From Adiantum capillus-veneris (taxonomy: Eukaryota; Streptophyta; Polypodiopsida; Polypodiales; Pteridaceae), in the NCBI GenBank assembly GCA_014529385.2, contig CM043957.1:89554881-89618880 (forward strand): 64,000 nucleotides of DNA, written 5' to 3'. The notes under the pieces were generated by a model. It did no database searches, was not told the origin of the DNA, and saw only the letters and a list, made by a program, of their open reading frames with translations. Both the position numbers and the translations under genes were made by a program. Positions 44,279 to 56,925 of the stretch are shown piece after piece. Positions within the stretch are counted from its first letter, which is position 1; each line of letters opens with the position of its first letter.

Positions 44279-47200
44279 TGTGAGGGCCATACCCAGACTC
44301 GACCCTACTCACCTCCCTCAGTCTTCCAGACCGTTCCAAGGAATGACGTAGATTTATCTGCAGGTATCCCTCCCACTTGGGACCGACACTCAGACATGAC
44401 TTCGGTCTATCTCAAATGCCAACCCAAGGGGGTACATCCCTTCATTCAACGATTCTATCCGCTTCTCATAATCAATCTGTTCTTGACAGCTTTTCGTACC
44501 CAAAATCGTGGTCCTTAGTCTTGATTCTCTTGATCTTTAACTTGAGGATCTGCTCTTGCTTTCTTGTTCTCCCTTGGTTCATGGCGATAACCCCTTTTTC
44601 CTAACAACCAGGCACGGCAGTTATCACTTTCCCCTAAGAAGAGGGATCTTACAATCCTACGTGGTCTCGCTCGTCCCCGATTACCCATTTTCTATCCCAC
44701 GTAGTCCTAGCGTTTAACATAAAAATTTTAAATCAACATCCGGCCATCGGACCCTCTGGATCCGCCCACCCACTGAACCATTTCATGAAAATCCCTTCCC
44801 AAGGTAGTACTTAACTACTACAAAATCAAGAAGACATTAGTCTATCACACATCATCAAACAACAAGCAGCATGAAATCTGTTGCATACCCTCGTTCACGG
44901 AAATTCATCTGGTTGTTCCCACCATATCTTTATGTAGAAACTTTTAATTCATTTCCTTTCCTTTAGCTGCTATAATTAGCTTGTAACTAGTTTCCTAACT
45001 AATCATGTAACACATTTAGTTTCAACCAATTCATCTTACCTCCCTATTCAGGCCAAGATAATCGATTACAAGCCATCAAAATGGAATCACCTTCACAATA
45101 TTCCCAGAATTAAGTTTTTGGGAAAGGCTCATCAAGTAATTTAATCATTCCTTCCTAAGCATTATATTTCGAGAGGTATGGTGACAGATGCACATGATAG
45201 CCCCTATATTCCTAGCCTTTCCAGTTCCTTTTTCAACCAAGTCGAACAAATTTCCTTAATTAAATTCACATCATCCTCCCTGAGTATAACCTTTTCATCC
45301 AACTATTGGCATCAGGCCATACCCGGATTATGGCCGATTTTCAATAAGATACCACGGGTACTTCACCCGGCCTGGCAAAAATAAAACAAACCCATTCATC
45401 CCTTATCCCTCGGGCATGAATGACCTAGGTATAACAACTTGCCGGTTACACTGTCCTAGCCAAAAAGGGCCAATCTCTGACAAGTTCCCCAAGAGAATCC
45501 TCTCAATGGGCCGGCCTTTCAATCAAATTGACCCCAAGAAGATCCATCTTGGTTCCAGGTCATTTCCAGAAAATCTTCAAAACTCCTAGTTAAATCTATG
45601 TTTTGCAATGGGCTATCCCTATCACCTCTCGAGATTCCTTTTTTTAACTCGTAGTTGGTAATTTTCAGGTTCATTCATTTATCAACCTTAACTCCTACTT
45701 TCATTAATTATCTACTAGCCAAATTTATTAAGAAAATACAAGTGAGTTTTTGCCATAGACATTTGATGGTTAATGTCTCTTCGGAAATGCCAACTTTTTT
45801 AAAAGTTCAATCCCCGTTTTGTACGATTCCCAGGTTTTTGCAATCCTTTTCCATCCATGGGGCATCTCTATGGAAGCTTGTAGAGTTTTCGGTTCAAACA
45901 ATACAGAGATCAATTCCGCGAAGTTACCCCTATCTCTCCCATCCCGTATTTGCAAACAAACTTGAAATTGAAAACTATAGAAATACTCTTCAATACCAAA
46001 AATTGAACTACTTTTATCGAGCTTAGACAACTACTCTTTTCTTATGGTACCTAGCTTTCCATTTTAGGAAGCTAGAAGGTCATCCTATAATATATGAGTT
46101 TTCGAGTTTTCCATTAAAGCTTAAACCTAAAATACAAGGTAGTCACTAAAGCTTACACCTAAGTGCAAAGCTACCATTAAATCTTAGCTTAAAAATACAA
46201 ATCTACCTTTGAAACTTAACTTAATGATGTATAGATACTCTTAGCACTTAACCTATTTGCGAGGTTTCCATTAAAGTTAAACTTAAAAATGCAAGGTAGT
46301 CACTAAAGCTTACACCTAAGTGCAAAGTTACCAATTAAAGCTTAGCTTACGAGAGCAAATTTACCAATTAAAGCTTAGCTTACGAGAGCAAATTTACCTT
46401 TGAAACTTAACTTTATAATGCATAGATGCTCTTATCACTTGACCCTAATTGCAAGGTTTCCATTAAAGCTTAAACCTAAAAATGCAAGGTAATCACTAAG
46501 CTTCCATCTAAGTGCAAAGTTACCATTAAAGCTTAGCTTATGAGTGCAAATATACCTTTTAAGCTTAACTTAATGATGCATAGATACTCTTATCACTTGA
46601 CCTTAATTGCGAGGTTTCCATTAAAGCTTAAAACCTAAAAATGCAAGGTAATCACTAAAGCTTACATCTAAGTGCAAAGTTACCATTAAAGCTTAGATTA
46701 CTAGTGCAAATCTACCTTTGAAGCTTAACTTTATGATGCATAGATACTCTTATCACTTAATCCTAATTGCAAGGTTTCCATTAAAGCTTAAAGCCTAAAA
46801 ATGCAAGGTAATCACTAAAACTTACATCTAAGTACAAAGTTACCATTAAAGCTTAGCTTACGAGAATAAATACACCTTTGAAGCTTAACTTTATGATGTG
46901 TAGGGACTCTTATCACTTAACTCTAATTGCAAGGTTTCCATTACAGCTTAAAACCTAAAAATGCAAGGTAATCACTAAAGCTTACATCTAAGTGCAAAGC
47001 TACCATTAAAGCTTAGCTTACGAGTGCAAATCTACCTTTGAAGCGTAATTTAATGATGCATAATTACCATTAATACTTAACCCTAATTCCAAGGTTACCA
47101 TTAAAGCTTAAACCTAAAATGATGGATATAAACCTTCCTAGTATTAAAACACATGGATTATTAATCCTACTAGAAATGAAGATTACCTCCTCTAAGCAAG

Positions 47201-47948
47201 AGGGAAGTGGGGTTGAAGTCCTTCTTGAAGAGATGTGAGGCTCAAGGAGGAAGGAAAGGGATTTATGGTGAAGAGGAAGGAGAAAGGAGTTCTTCACAAA
47301 ACCCTCAAGGGTTTGGCCTTCAAGAGAGTAAGAGAGTTGAGGGTTGGTCTTCAAGAGAGGGAGAGAGCAAGAGCAAGGTTTAATGGAAACTTTGAGTTAC
47401 TTAAGCATAGTCTTGAGCATGGCAAGTATGCAAGTAGCTTAGCTATGTGTGTGTGTCAAATTATAAAGGAGAGGGGGTGCTATATAGGAAATGGTAGGTG
47501 GAATTATCTTCTCAATTCCTATTGGACCCCAATTTCTCTTTTCAATTCCTATTGGATCCCAATTCTCTTCTCAATTCTATTGGACCCTATTTTTCTTTTC
47601 AAATGCTATTGGACCCCAATTCTCTTCTTAATTCCTATTGGACCCAATTTTCTTCTTAGTTCTTATCTCTTAACTATATCTTTCAATTAAGTTAGTCCCT
47701 TTTTCTCCTAGTTCTCGATCTAGATCAGTTCCCACGCAGATCTTCACGAAGAAGTATAAAAATCATCTTAATCTTTTTGGAAAAATATAGGGACGACGTA
47801 ATTTCTTATCCGAAATATCCTTGTCTTTTCATTCTGAAGTAAAGTCTTGTTGTCCGCATGACTTCTTTGTCGATCTTGCCTTTTCTAAATTATTTTTTGG
47901 GTTGAAAAAAGTTCCGAATGGCTCTAGGGTTTAGGGAGGGACCTTACA
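44279..47948 (-). repeat. 3' LTR of large-LTR element
   Basis: Contains about seven copies of a roughly 160-bp unit (46090-47120), TATA-like CTATATAGG at 47480, and no coding sequence. Confidence 0.88.
46090..47120. repeat. about 160-bp tandem repeat in LTR, about seven units
   Basis: Units start near 46100, 46262, 46453, 46612, 46772, 46932 and 47090 with AGGTTTCCATTAAAGCTTAA, followed by GCAAGGTAATCACTAAAGC and GATGCATAGATACTCTTATC. Confidence 0.92.
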
Positions 47949-48721
47949 AACTTCCCAACAAAAAGAAAGAGCTATCCTCAGCTCGGGACATGCTTTAGAG
48001 AGTAGACAAACTCCATCTTTGGTCAACTCATGATTGAAGATGGTCAGTAACTTTAGGGTATTTAAACTAAAGGACAGTGAAGCTGGTATGGACCTTAGAT
48101 AATACACTTCTCTTCCTTAAAAAAATAATAATAATTTAGCGCTGACTCAAAAGTCTTAATTATAAAGAAGCCTTAATTACTCGGGGTTACTTTAATTACT
48201 GAGTATGATCTTACTCAACAAGGTATTTTTCCTTTGGTGTGACCGGATTGTGTTTCTCTTGTTAGGTCTGAAGAATATTTCTTCAGTTCGCTCTCTATCT
48301 AGCCTTAATACGCTTTGTAAAAATCTTACCATTCTTACCTAGACTTTAACTTTTTCCGTTTTGAGCGTTGACTCATTTCACTATTAATATCATCCAACTG
48401 ATACCATGTACTTGACAGTTAAAGGATTTTATACTGATCTTTCAATAATTCTTGCAATATTTCCTTCCTTGTGTACTCAATTTATTTCCTCTATCCTTAT
48501 TTATCTTTTGTCTATAGCTTACTGTCTCATCTTTCACTTGGTAATAAGATATTTCACGTATAATGACAACTAGACTTGTAAAACACCATAGACTCACTAG
48601 AGATGCTTGAATTCCATAAATATGATGATTGATTACATTCGCATAAAAATCACATAAAAAGTGCCATCAATATCTTAAAGAATAATTATAAGTTGTTCCG
48701 AAGGACCAACCAAAAATATGA

Positions 48722-49480
48722 TCAAGGGTTTGTACAAAAAGGAGATAATGTTTTGATTCCAAAAGGTCCACAATATGTGAATGCAAGCTTACGGAATTTC
48801 CCTAGCTTTAAGGAGCTGCGTTTGGGTTTGACTCTGAGGAAAACTTGTCCGCCTTCGCTAAAGCTTCTAGCGGATGCGGTGAAGATTAGTGTAGCTCTTC
48901 TGCCTATCACTAGCTCTCTTCAGGTTGTCTCTAATGACTAGAAGTTGATGATCTATCTCTTCTAGGGTAGACTTAGCGGCAGGAACATGAAGAGCTGGGT
49001 TAGCTAATCGAAGAGGGACTAAACATTCCTGACCATACAAGGCTTTAAAGGGTGACATTTCAAGGCTACGATGGTGAGAAGAGTTATGAGCAACTCAACT
49101 AGGGGAAAAAAATTTGATCCATTTCTGGGGCTATTGGTTGCAGTATGCTCGAAGCATATCTTCAATGAATTGATTCACTCGCTCAGTTTGACCATCAGTC
49201 TCCAGATGATATACTGAGCTGAGATTGAGTTGGGTACCTAGAGATCGAAACATGGCTTACCAAAACTTAGAAGTAAAGTTGGCATCCCGATCACTGATGA
49301 TTCTTGTAGGGATTCCATGTAATCATACTACCTCTTTGACAAATACTTGGGCTATGTCGATGACGGTGGCTGTCTGCTTGACTGGAATTAGATGAGCCAC
49401 CTTAGTGAGCTTATTTACTACGACAAAAATAGAATCATGGTTTCCAGTTGTTTTTGGAAGATGAGTGACAAAGTCCATAC
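48722..49480 (-). pseudogene. chromovirus-type integrase remnant
   Basis: Minus-strand reading gives RIISDRDANF near 49300, YHLETDGQTERVNQ near 49200, then MSPFKALYGQECLVPLRL and NLKRASDRQKSY (48867-49058) and VFLRVKPKRSSLKLGKFRKL (48722-48910). These are integrase core and C-terminal motifs of chromoviruses, broken by stops and shifts. Confidence 0.8.
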
Positions 49481-50773
49481 TCAGACAATTCCCACTTCAT
49501 ATGAGGAATATCTAGGGGATGAAGCTTTCTAGGTAGTAAAGAAGAACATCTGCTAAGGTATAGTCAGTTAAGTGTTCCCTCTGGTTTTGAGCTTGAATCT
49601 CTGGCAGAAGAGGTCTAAAATAGGGGTCTGCCTAAATTTGCTGTTGAACTTCTTCGGGTAAAGAAGAGCTAAGGAGTGAAATTAGTCAGGGTGACTGCTG
49701 GTCAAGAGGTCGTTGAGTCTATTGAAGGCAGCATCTCTCCCCAACAAAAAAAAAGAAAGACCTGTCCTTAACTCAAATAAAATACATAATTGATGAACCT
49801 TTCTTGGATATGTCTTTCGACTTAACTTCTTGTTAACGCTTTCATCTTGACTTCTCTCCTACACTTCTTCATCCCCAAAAATTTGCTAATATAATATCGG
49901 AATCATGGAAAATCTTTCTTAATAATATATCTTCTTGAATAAGTCATCGTGTTTGTGGCTTCTTTGATATGCTACTTTCTCTTTATAAGCTACTGGCAAT
50001 CCCTTCTTTATCAGCACTTGTTATCCTCTTATTTTTGCGATCTTCACTCTCTTGTAACTTAGTCATTTTCTTTATCTGATGGTGTCTTGGCAAGAAGACT
50101 TGGTTCTTCCTGTATGCATCTCTGACTTGCAAAGTGCAGACGAGGCAGTTAAAAGACAATTCTTAGAGCGATACAAAGATCTCCTCTTTCCTCAGCCAAA
50201 TTCTTGTGTCGGCCAGACGATATGGAAAACATGGAGACATCTCACAAGAGTGACTCTCTGGGGTAGAGATCATTTTCGCAACAATACCCAACTTGCTATG
50301 GTTACAGAGGCTCTGGGACTTGGCCCTCGATACTATTGCGTCAAAAGGATACGAGATCCTGGGTTCTCCACAAGGTTGTTCTTGCTTGTGCAATTTATCC
50401 CCCATTCTAAGATTTGCCTCCATACCATCTGGAGTCTTTCTATTAGAGGTCCTTTTCTTTTCTCAGCTCATACCTGAGAAATTGCTCAAGCTGTTTCTCG
50501 TAGAACCATTCCAGAGGGTGAGCGTCCTAACATGTGTGGCGCTTGCGATACTTGGTTATGTGACCATATATTAGAGGATCTTCATGAGTTGTAAACTTCC
50601 TTGCCTCTCTTGTAATTACTTCCTGCCTCCCTTGTAATCCTTTTTCGCTTTAATTGAAGAAATAACCCTTTTTGAAAAAATTGAGTATTGCCAATATTTC
50701 CTTTTCTTCAAATTTCAGTCTCTCTTCTTCAATTGCCAATGAGTTCTTAATGACTTCTCTTTATTATGTACTT

Positions 50774-51100
50774 TTAATTTTTGCAAATGGTCTTTCGTCT
50801 ACAATAGTCTTGAGTAAAGATTCCCACTTTAAAGTTCTTGGCTAACTCATAATTTTGCTTTCTTATTCTTCTCAAGTCTTTGAATGATCCGCAGAATTTG
50901 TGAGCTACCTCTTGCACTTTCCCATCTTTAAGGGATTTCTTTTGGTTGGACTTAACAAAAAACACTTGGTCATCACTTGCACTCTTAAGATTCTTTCTTA
51001 TGACTTGCAATTTGGCAACCCAATTCTTCACTTGATTAAAAAAAAATCCTTTTTTCTGAAGATTATCTTGGTACGATTTACAGTAATCTTGAATTCTCAT
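50774..51100 (-). pseudogene. second, diverged integrase C-terminal remnant
   Basis: LQVIRKNLKSASDDQVFFVK and FCGSFKDLRRIRKQNYELAK correspond to the same integrase C-terminal region as 48722-49058, but more diverged and shortened. Both copies have the same orientation. Confidence 0.6.
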
Positions 51101-51179
51101 GAAGTCCTAATGATAGAAAACTTGGAAAATCCGCAACTCTTGCGCTCCACAAGACTTCTTCAATTAAGTGGATAAGTAC

Positions 51180-51455
51180 TCAATTTTTCATTGTATTGAT
51201 GTAAACAAAAATGCCATCCTTGCCATTCCATGTAATCTTCCAATCTTGATAAAATCCAACCTTCATAAATCTCTCATTTATGAGCTTCCTAAAATGTTCT
51301 AGCATAGCGAGCCTTCGCTCTAGCATCCCATTCATAAATCTCTCATTTATGAGCTTCCTAACATGTTCCAGCATAGCGAGCCTTCGCTCTAGCATCGCAA
51401 TTTCCATCCTCTCATAGATAATCCGTTGAATTTGTTCTGGCAGATCCCAAGCCAT
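51180..51455 (-). CDS. short gag-like frame with 23-residue tandem repeat
   Basis: A 91-codon frame begins 150 bp after the primer site, the expected gag position. It encodes MLERRLAMLEH(V/F)RKLINERFM twice in tandem; the DNA unit is 69 bp (51264-51332 and 51333-51401). The sequence is helical and probably coiled coil. No gag core or zinc knuckle follows. Confidence 0.5.
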   Translation of the reverse strand: MAWDLPEQIQRIIYERMEIAMLERRLAMLEHVRKLINERFMNGMLERRLAMLEHFRKLINERFMKVGFYQDWKITWNGKDGIFVYINTMKN

Positions 51456-51602
51456 CTTGAAAATTTTTGAATAATTTATTGGAACATCAAGACTTCATTT
51501 TGTAATATATATGAAATTTGGGTTCTAGACTGAGTTTTTTTTCTCTCATGCATTAATCTTAAATCCAAAATTCTAGATTCCAAGGTCCAAGATTCAAAAT
51601 TA

Positions 51603-51615
51603 GGTTCTGATACCA
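51603..51615 (-). other. primer binding site, initiator tRNA-Met type
   Basis: Minus-strand TGGTATCAGAACC; the first ten bases match the complement of plant initiator tRNA-Met. Confidence 0.85.
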
Positions 51616-51617
51616 CT

Positions 51618-54600
51618 TGTGAGGGCCATACCCACACTCACCCTACTCACCTCTCTCAGTCCTCCAGACCGTACCAGGGAATGGCGTAGATCTATCTGCA
51701 GGTATCCCTTCCACTTGGGACCGACACTCAGACATGACTCCAACCTATCTCGAATGCCAACCCAAGGGGGTACATCTCTTCATTCAATGATTCTATCTGC
51801 TTCTCATAATCAATCTGTGTTTGACAGCCTTCCGTACCCAAAATTGTGGTCCTTAGTCTTGATTCTCTTGATCTTTAACTTGTGGATCTTCTCTTGCTTT
51901 CTTGTTCTCCCTTGGTTCATTGCGATAACCCCTTTTTCCTGACAAGCAGGCACGACATTTATCACTTTCCCCTAAGAAGAGGGATCTTGCAATCCTACTT
52001 GGTCTCGCTCGTCCTCGGTTACCCATTTTTATCCCACGTAGTCCTAGCGTTTAATATAAAATTTTTAAATCAACATCCGGCCATCTGACCCTCCGGATCC
52101 GCCCACCCACCAAACCATTTCATGAAAATCCCTTCCCGAGGTAGTACTTAACTACTACGAAATCAGGAAGGCAACAGTCTATCAGACATCATAAAACAAC
52201 AAGCAGCATGCAATTTGTTGCATACCCTCGTTCATGGAAATTCATCTGGTTGTTCTCACCAGAGCTTTATTTAGAAAATTTTAATTCATTTTCTTTTCTT
52301 TATTTGCTATAATTAGCTTGTAACTAGTTTTATTACTAATCATGCAACACATTTAGTTTCAACCAATTCATCTTGCCTCCCCATTCAGGCCAAGATATTC
52401 GGTTACAAGCCATCAAAATGGCAACACCTTCACAATATTCCCAGAATTAAGTGTCTGGGAAAGGCTCATCAAGTAATTTAATCATTCCTTCCTAAGCCTT
52501 TTATTTCGAGAGGTATAGCACCATTTGGTGACAGATGCACAGGATAGCCCCTATATTCCTAGCCTTTCCAGTTCCTTTTTAAGCAACCAGGTGGAACAAA
52601 TTTCCTTAATTAAATTCACACCATCCTCCCTGAGAATAACCTTCTCAGCCAACTATTGGCATCAGGTCATACCCGGATTATGGCCGATTTCCAATAAGAT
52701 ACTACGGGTACTTCACCCGGCCGGGCAAAAATAAAACAAACCCATTCATCCCTTATCCCTCGGGCATGAATGACCTAGATATAACAACTTGCCGGTTACG
52801 CTGCCCTAGCCGAAAAGGGCCAATCTCCGACAAGTTCCCCAAGAGAATCCTCTCAATGGGCCGGCCTTTCAATCAAATTGACCCCAAGAAGATCCATCTT
52901 GGTTCCTGGTCATTTCCAGACAATCTTCAAAACTCTTAGTTAAATCTATGTTTTGCAATGGGCTATCCCTATCACCTCTCGAGATTCTTTTTTTTAACTC
53001 ATAGTTGGTAATTTCCAGGTTCATTCATTTATCAACCTTAATTCCTACTTTCATTAATTATCTACCAGCCAAGTTTATTTAGAAAATACAAGCGAGTTTT
53101 TGCCATAGGCATTTGATGGTTAATGTCTCTTCAGAAATGCCAAAATTTTTAAGTTCAATCCCCGTTTTGTACGATTCCTAGGTTTTTGCAATCCTTTGCC
53201 ATCCATGGGACATCTCCATGGAAGCTTGTAGAGTTTTCGGTTCAAACAACACGGAGATCAATTCCGCGAAGTTATCCCTTATCTCCCCCATCCCGTATTT
53301 GCAAACAAATTTGAAATTGAAAACTTTAGAAATACTCTTCAATACCAAAAATTGAACTAATTCTATCGAGCTTAGACAACTAATCTTTTCTTATGGTACC
53401 TAGCTTTCCATTTTAGGAAGCTAGAAGGTCATCCTATAATTTATGAGCTTTCGAGCTTTCCATTAAAGCTTAAACCTAAAATACAAGGTAGTCACTAAAG
53501 CTTACACCTAAGTGCAAAGTTACCATTAATGCTTAGCTTAAGAGTACAAACCTACCTTTGAAACTTAACTTAATGATGTATAGATACTCTTAACACTTAA
53601 CCTATTTGCGAGGTTTCCATTAAAGCTTAAACCTAAAAATGCAAGCTAGTCCCTAAAGCTTACACCTAAGTGAAAAGTTACCATTAAAGCTTAGCTTATG
53701 AGTGCAAATCTACCTTTTAAGATTAACTTAATGATGCATAGATACTCTTATCACTTGACTCTAATTGCGAGGTTCCCATTAAAGCTTAAAACCTAAAAAT
53801 GCAAGGTAATCACTAAAGCTTACATCTAAGTGCAAAGTTACCATTAAAGCTTAGCTTACTAGTGCAAATCTACCTTTGGAGCTTAACTTTATGATGCGTA
53901 GATACTCTTATCACTTAACCCTAATTGCAAGGTTTCCATTAAAGCTTAAAACCTGAAAATGTAAGGTAATCACTAAAACTTACATCTAAGTGCAAAGTTA
54001 CCATTAAAGCTTAGCTTACAAGAATAAATATATCTTTGAAGCTTAACTTTATGATGCGTAGATATTCTTATCACTTAACTCTAATTGCAAGGTTTCCATT
54101 GAAGCTTAAAACCTAAAAATGCAAGGTAATCACTAAAGCTTACATCTAAGTGAAAGTTACCATTAAAGCTTAGCTTACAAGTGCAAATCTACCTTTGAAG
54201 CGTAATTTAATGATGCATAACTACCATTAATACTTAACCCTAATTCCAAAGTTACCATTGAAGCTTAAACCTAAAATGATGTACATAAACCTTCCTAGTA
54301 TTAAAACACATGGATTAATTAATCCTACTAGAAATGAAGATTACCTCCTCTAAGCAAGAGGGAAGTGGGGTTGAAGTCCTTCTTGAAGAGATGTGAGGCT
54401 CAAGGAGGAAGGAAAGGGATTTATGGTGGAGAGGAAGGAGAGAGGAGTTCTTCACAAAACCCTCAAGGGTTTAGCGTTCAAAAGAGGAAGAGAGTTGAGG
54501 GTTTGGCCTTCAAGAGAGGGAGAGAGCAAGAGCAAGGTTTAATGGAAACCTTGAGTTACTTAAGCATAGTCTTGAGCATGGCAAGTATGCAAGTAGCTTA

Positions 54601-55112
54601 GCAATATGTGTGTGTGTCAAATTATAAAGGAGAGGGGGTGCTTATATAGGAAATGGTAGGTGGAATTCTCTTCTCAATTCCTAGTGGACCCCAATTTCTC
54701 TTCTCAATTCTTATTGGACCCCAAATTCTCTTCTCAAATGCTATTGGACCCTATTTCTCTTCTCAAATGCTATTGGATCCCAATTCTCTTCTTAATTCCT
54801 ATTGGACCCCAATTTTCTTCTTAGTTCTTATCTCTTAACTTTATCTTTCAATTAAGTTAGTCCCTTTTTCTCCTAGTTCTCAATCTAGATCAATTCCCAC
54901 GCAGATCTTCACGAAGAAGTATAAAAATCATCTTAATTTTTTTGGAAAAATATAGGGACGACGTAATTTCTTATCCAAAATATCCTTGTCTTTTCATTAT
55001 GGAGTAAAGTCTCGTTGTCCGCATGACTTCTTTGTTGATCTTGCCTTTTCTAAATTATTTCTAGGCTGAAAAAAGTTCTGAATGGCTCTAGGGTTTAGGG
55101 AGGGACCTTACA
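51618..55112 (-). repeat. 5' LTR of large-LTR element
   Basis: Collinear with 44279-47948 and about 95 percent similar by eye. It carries about six 160-bp units (53450-54290). A minus-strand TATA box CTATATAAGC lies at 54640-54649, about 465 bp from the LTR start. Confidence 0.88.
53450..54290. repeat. about 160-bp tandem repeat in LTR, about six units
   Basis: Same unit as 46090-47120, with starts near 53455, 53613, 53772, 53932, 54092 and 54250. The last units recur at 63567-64000. Confidence 0.92.
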
Positions 55113-55117
55113 GATAG

Positions 55118-55248
55118 GAATAGGGTCCCTTTTATTGATGAATTAGTCACAATTAAGGGGTTTTATAATATTTCTTGAATGCACACGATATATAGGTTTT
55201 ACATATAGTGACCCCCTCGAGTCTAGGCCAAAGGCCATAATCCCAACA
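55118..55248 (-). repeat. copia-like LTR, outer half, split by the large-LTR element
   Basis: On the minus strand it starts TGTTGGGATTATGGCCTTTG (55248), as does the LTR fragment at 29377, and includes an ATCAATAAAAGGG polyadenylation-like word (about 55133-55121). The other half lies left of 44279. Confidence 0.6.
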
Positions 55249-56869
55249 TATATAAGTGTGTGCTAGCTACCAAGTGGTGAAATTATTTCACCTAATAAAA
55301 AACTTCATGCCACATGCAAATCCATGTTTACATAAAGTTTCCAATACATGATGATGTAAAGCTTCTTCAAGTGTAGTATGTACAACAAGTTTATGTTTTG
55401 TTTTTTTTTTCACTTGGATGATATAATTTCTCATCTTTTGTAGCTTTTAGTACCTAAGGTATATTTTCTAAAAATTCAAGTTTGCACATGTATATGCATG
55501 GGATGTTCATGCGAGCTATGGTATGCAATGCAAGCTTCTTGTATACAAGGAATTCATGCATGCTGTCCAAGTAAGACACACATGCAAGGCTTGCACTCAT
55601 GCTTCTATGTCAACATGAGAGACATACATGAACTATTTGACAATGAGCCAAGTACTGCTATCTTATTGCTATGGCATGGTTAATAGAAACTGTACCATAC
55701 TTCTCAAGAAACCAGTTTACATGCAAGGCATTGGTTTCCACCAAAGTGCATGAACAAATTGACAAGGGTTCTAAACATCAAGCGAATCTTGTAGTTGCTA
55801 CAAATCATTAGAGATTGCATGTACGTTACAAAAAACTCTTGCTCTATACATTGAAGATACATGCAAGGCATGCATAATTGGTAGGTCAAAGGGGGAATAG
55901 ATGGAACACACCCAACACAAACAATATCCTAGGGTATCCAAAACACTTTAATCCCCTAGCAAGTACACCCCAATCTGCAAATTTTATTCGCTCACACTCA
56001 TATCCAAGCATCCCGACCTACACACACCCAATTCACATCACAATAACAAGACTTCCAAGCTCTTTATTCCCTCTCCTACACACACACAACCTCTCTTTCT
56101 CTACCTCTATCTTTGCATACAAAACCCAACTATAGACATGCACACCGTGGCAAAAGCAAGAGATGATAGAGAGATAAAAGAAGATCAATATAGAGAAGAC
56201 ACTGAAGCCGACCTTGGCTATGGTAAGCTTTGATTAAATCAAGAAAGGTGTACATGGGGGGAATCTCTTTTCCCAGTTTGGAGCTTCACATCTATGAGCC
56301 TCCTCTTGCTTGCATCTTCACCCTCTTTATTTTCTTCTTCTTCTAAAAAAACACCTCCTTCTTTGCATGTAGTAGCTTGTCCAAAAAAGACCCCCCAAAA
56401 ATAGTGTTTTGTTTTCTCTTTTAATCACCTCCCGACATGGTTTTTTTCCACCTACTTTCCATGCAAACTAACCTTAACTACTTGAATAGCCTACATTGGT
56501 CGGGCTCCTCCCCAAAGGGGCCCGTATGCAATCCTGTGAACAACCCCCAAGTGGGGTACAACAATAGCCACCACATGCCTGCCAGAGACACCCAACATTG
56601 TTGTCATCCAATGCTCGACAGTGGCCAACACCCCCTACCTATGCACACACAAAGAAGGAGAACAATCCGCCATAATAGGCACTCCCAAGCTCATGGGAGA
56701 GGGACACCCCCTCCACTTGGATACATATATACAATAATCCCTGAAGTCAAAAATCCCCATGTGGAAGATTCCGCATGACATGTGGCATGTCATTGGGAAT
56801 TTCCTTTTGAAACCTCCCATAGCACTTGCCAATTAGAAAAAGTTTTAGGTCACTTTGTTTCCCTTTTAA
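55249..56869. other. intergenic sequence without recognised gene
   Basis: Mixed sequence with several ATGCAAG/CATGCAAGG words, AC-rich stretches (55960-56090) and a CTT run. Frames up to 113 codons show no domain. Confidence 0.6.
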
Positions 56870-56925
56870 TGATTAGAGAGATAGATAGATAGATTTTATT
56901 ATCGTCCTCGGAGGTCAAATATGAC

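Larger units (their letters stand above)
47949..51617 (-). other. interior of the large-LTR element
   Basis: The purine tract TTGTTGGGAAGTT (minus) lies beside the 3' LTR. The coding scraps are listed separately. Plus-strand frames such as 50079-50477 have no recognisable domain. The rest is AT-rich spacer. Confidence 0.7.
44279..55112 (-). mobile_element. large-LTR non-autonomous gypsy (chromovirus-derived) element
   Basis: Two LTRs (44279-47948, 3670 bp; 51618-55112, 3495 bp) share TGTGAGGGCC and CCTTACA plus-strand ends. The minus-strand primer site TGGTATCAGAACC (51615-51603) beside 51618 fixes the orientation, so 51618-55112 is the 5' LTR. Flanks GATGG (44274-44278) and GATAG (55113-55117) are a target duplication with one change. 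The 3.67-kb interior has a short gag-like frame and integrase scraps but no RT, so it must have depended on a relative. Confidence 0.88.

Noticed and set aside
46090-47120. CRISPR-like regularly spaced repeats
   Set aside because: The units are contiguous tandem repeats of about 160 bp without unique spacers, in a plant LTR, with no cas genes.
50079-50477. 132-codon plus-strand frame as a gene
   Set aside because: It lies inside the interior of a minus-strand element, has no recognisable domain, and no splice or promoter context.
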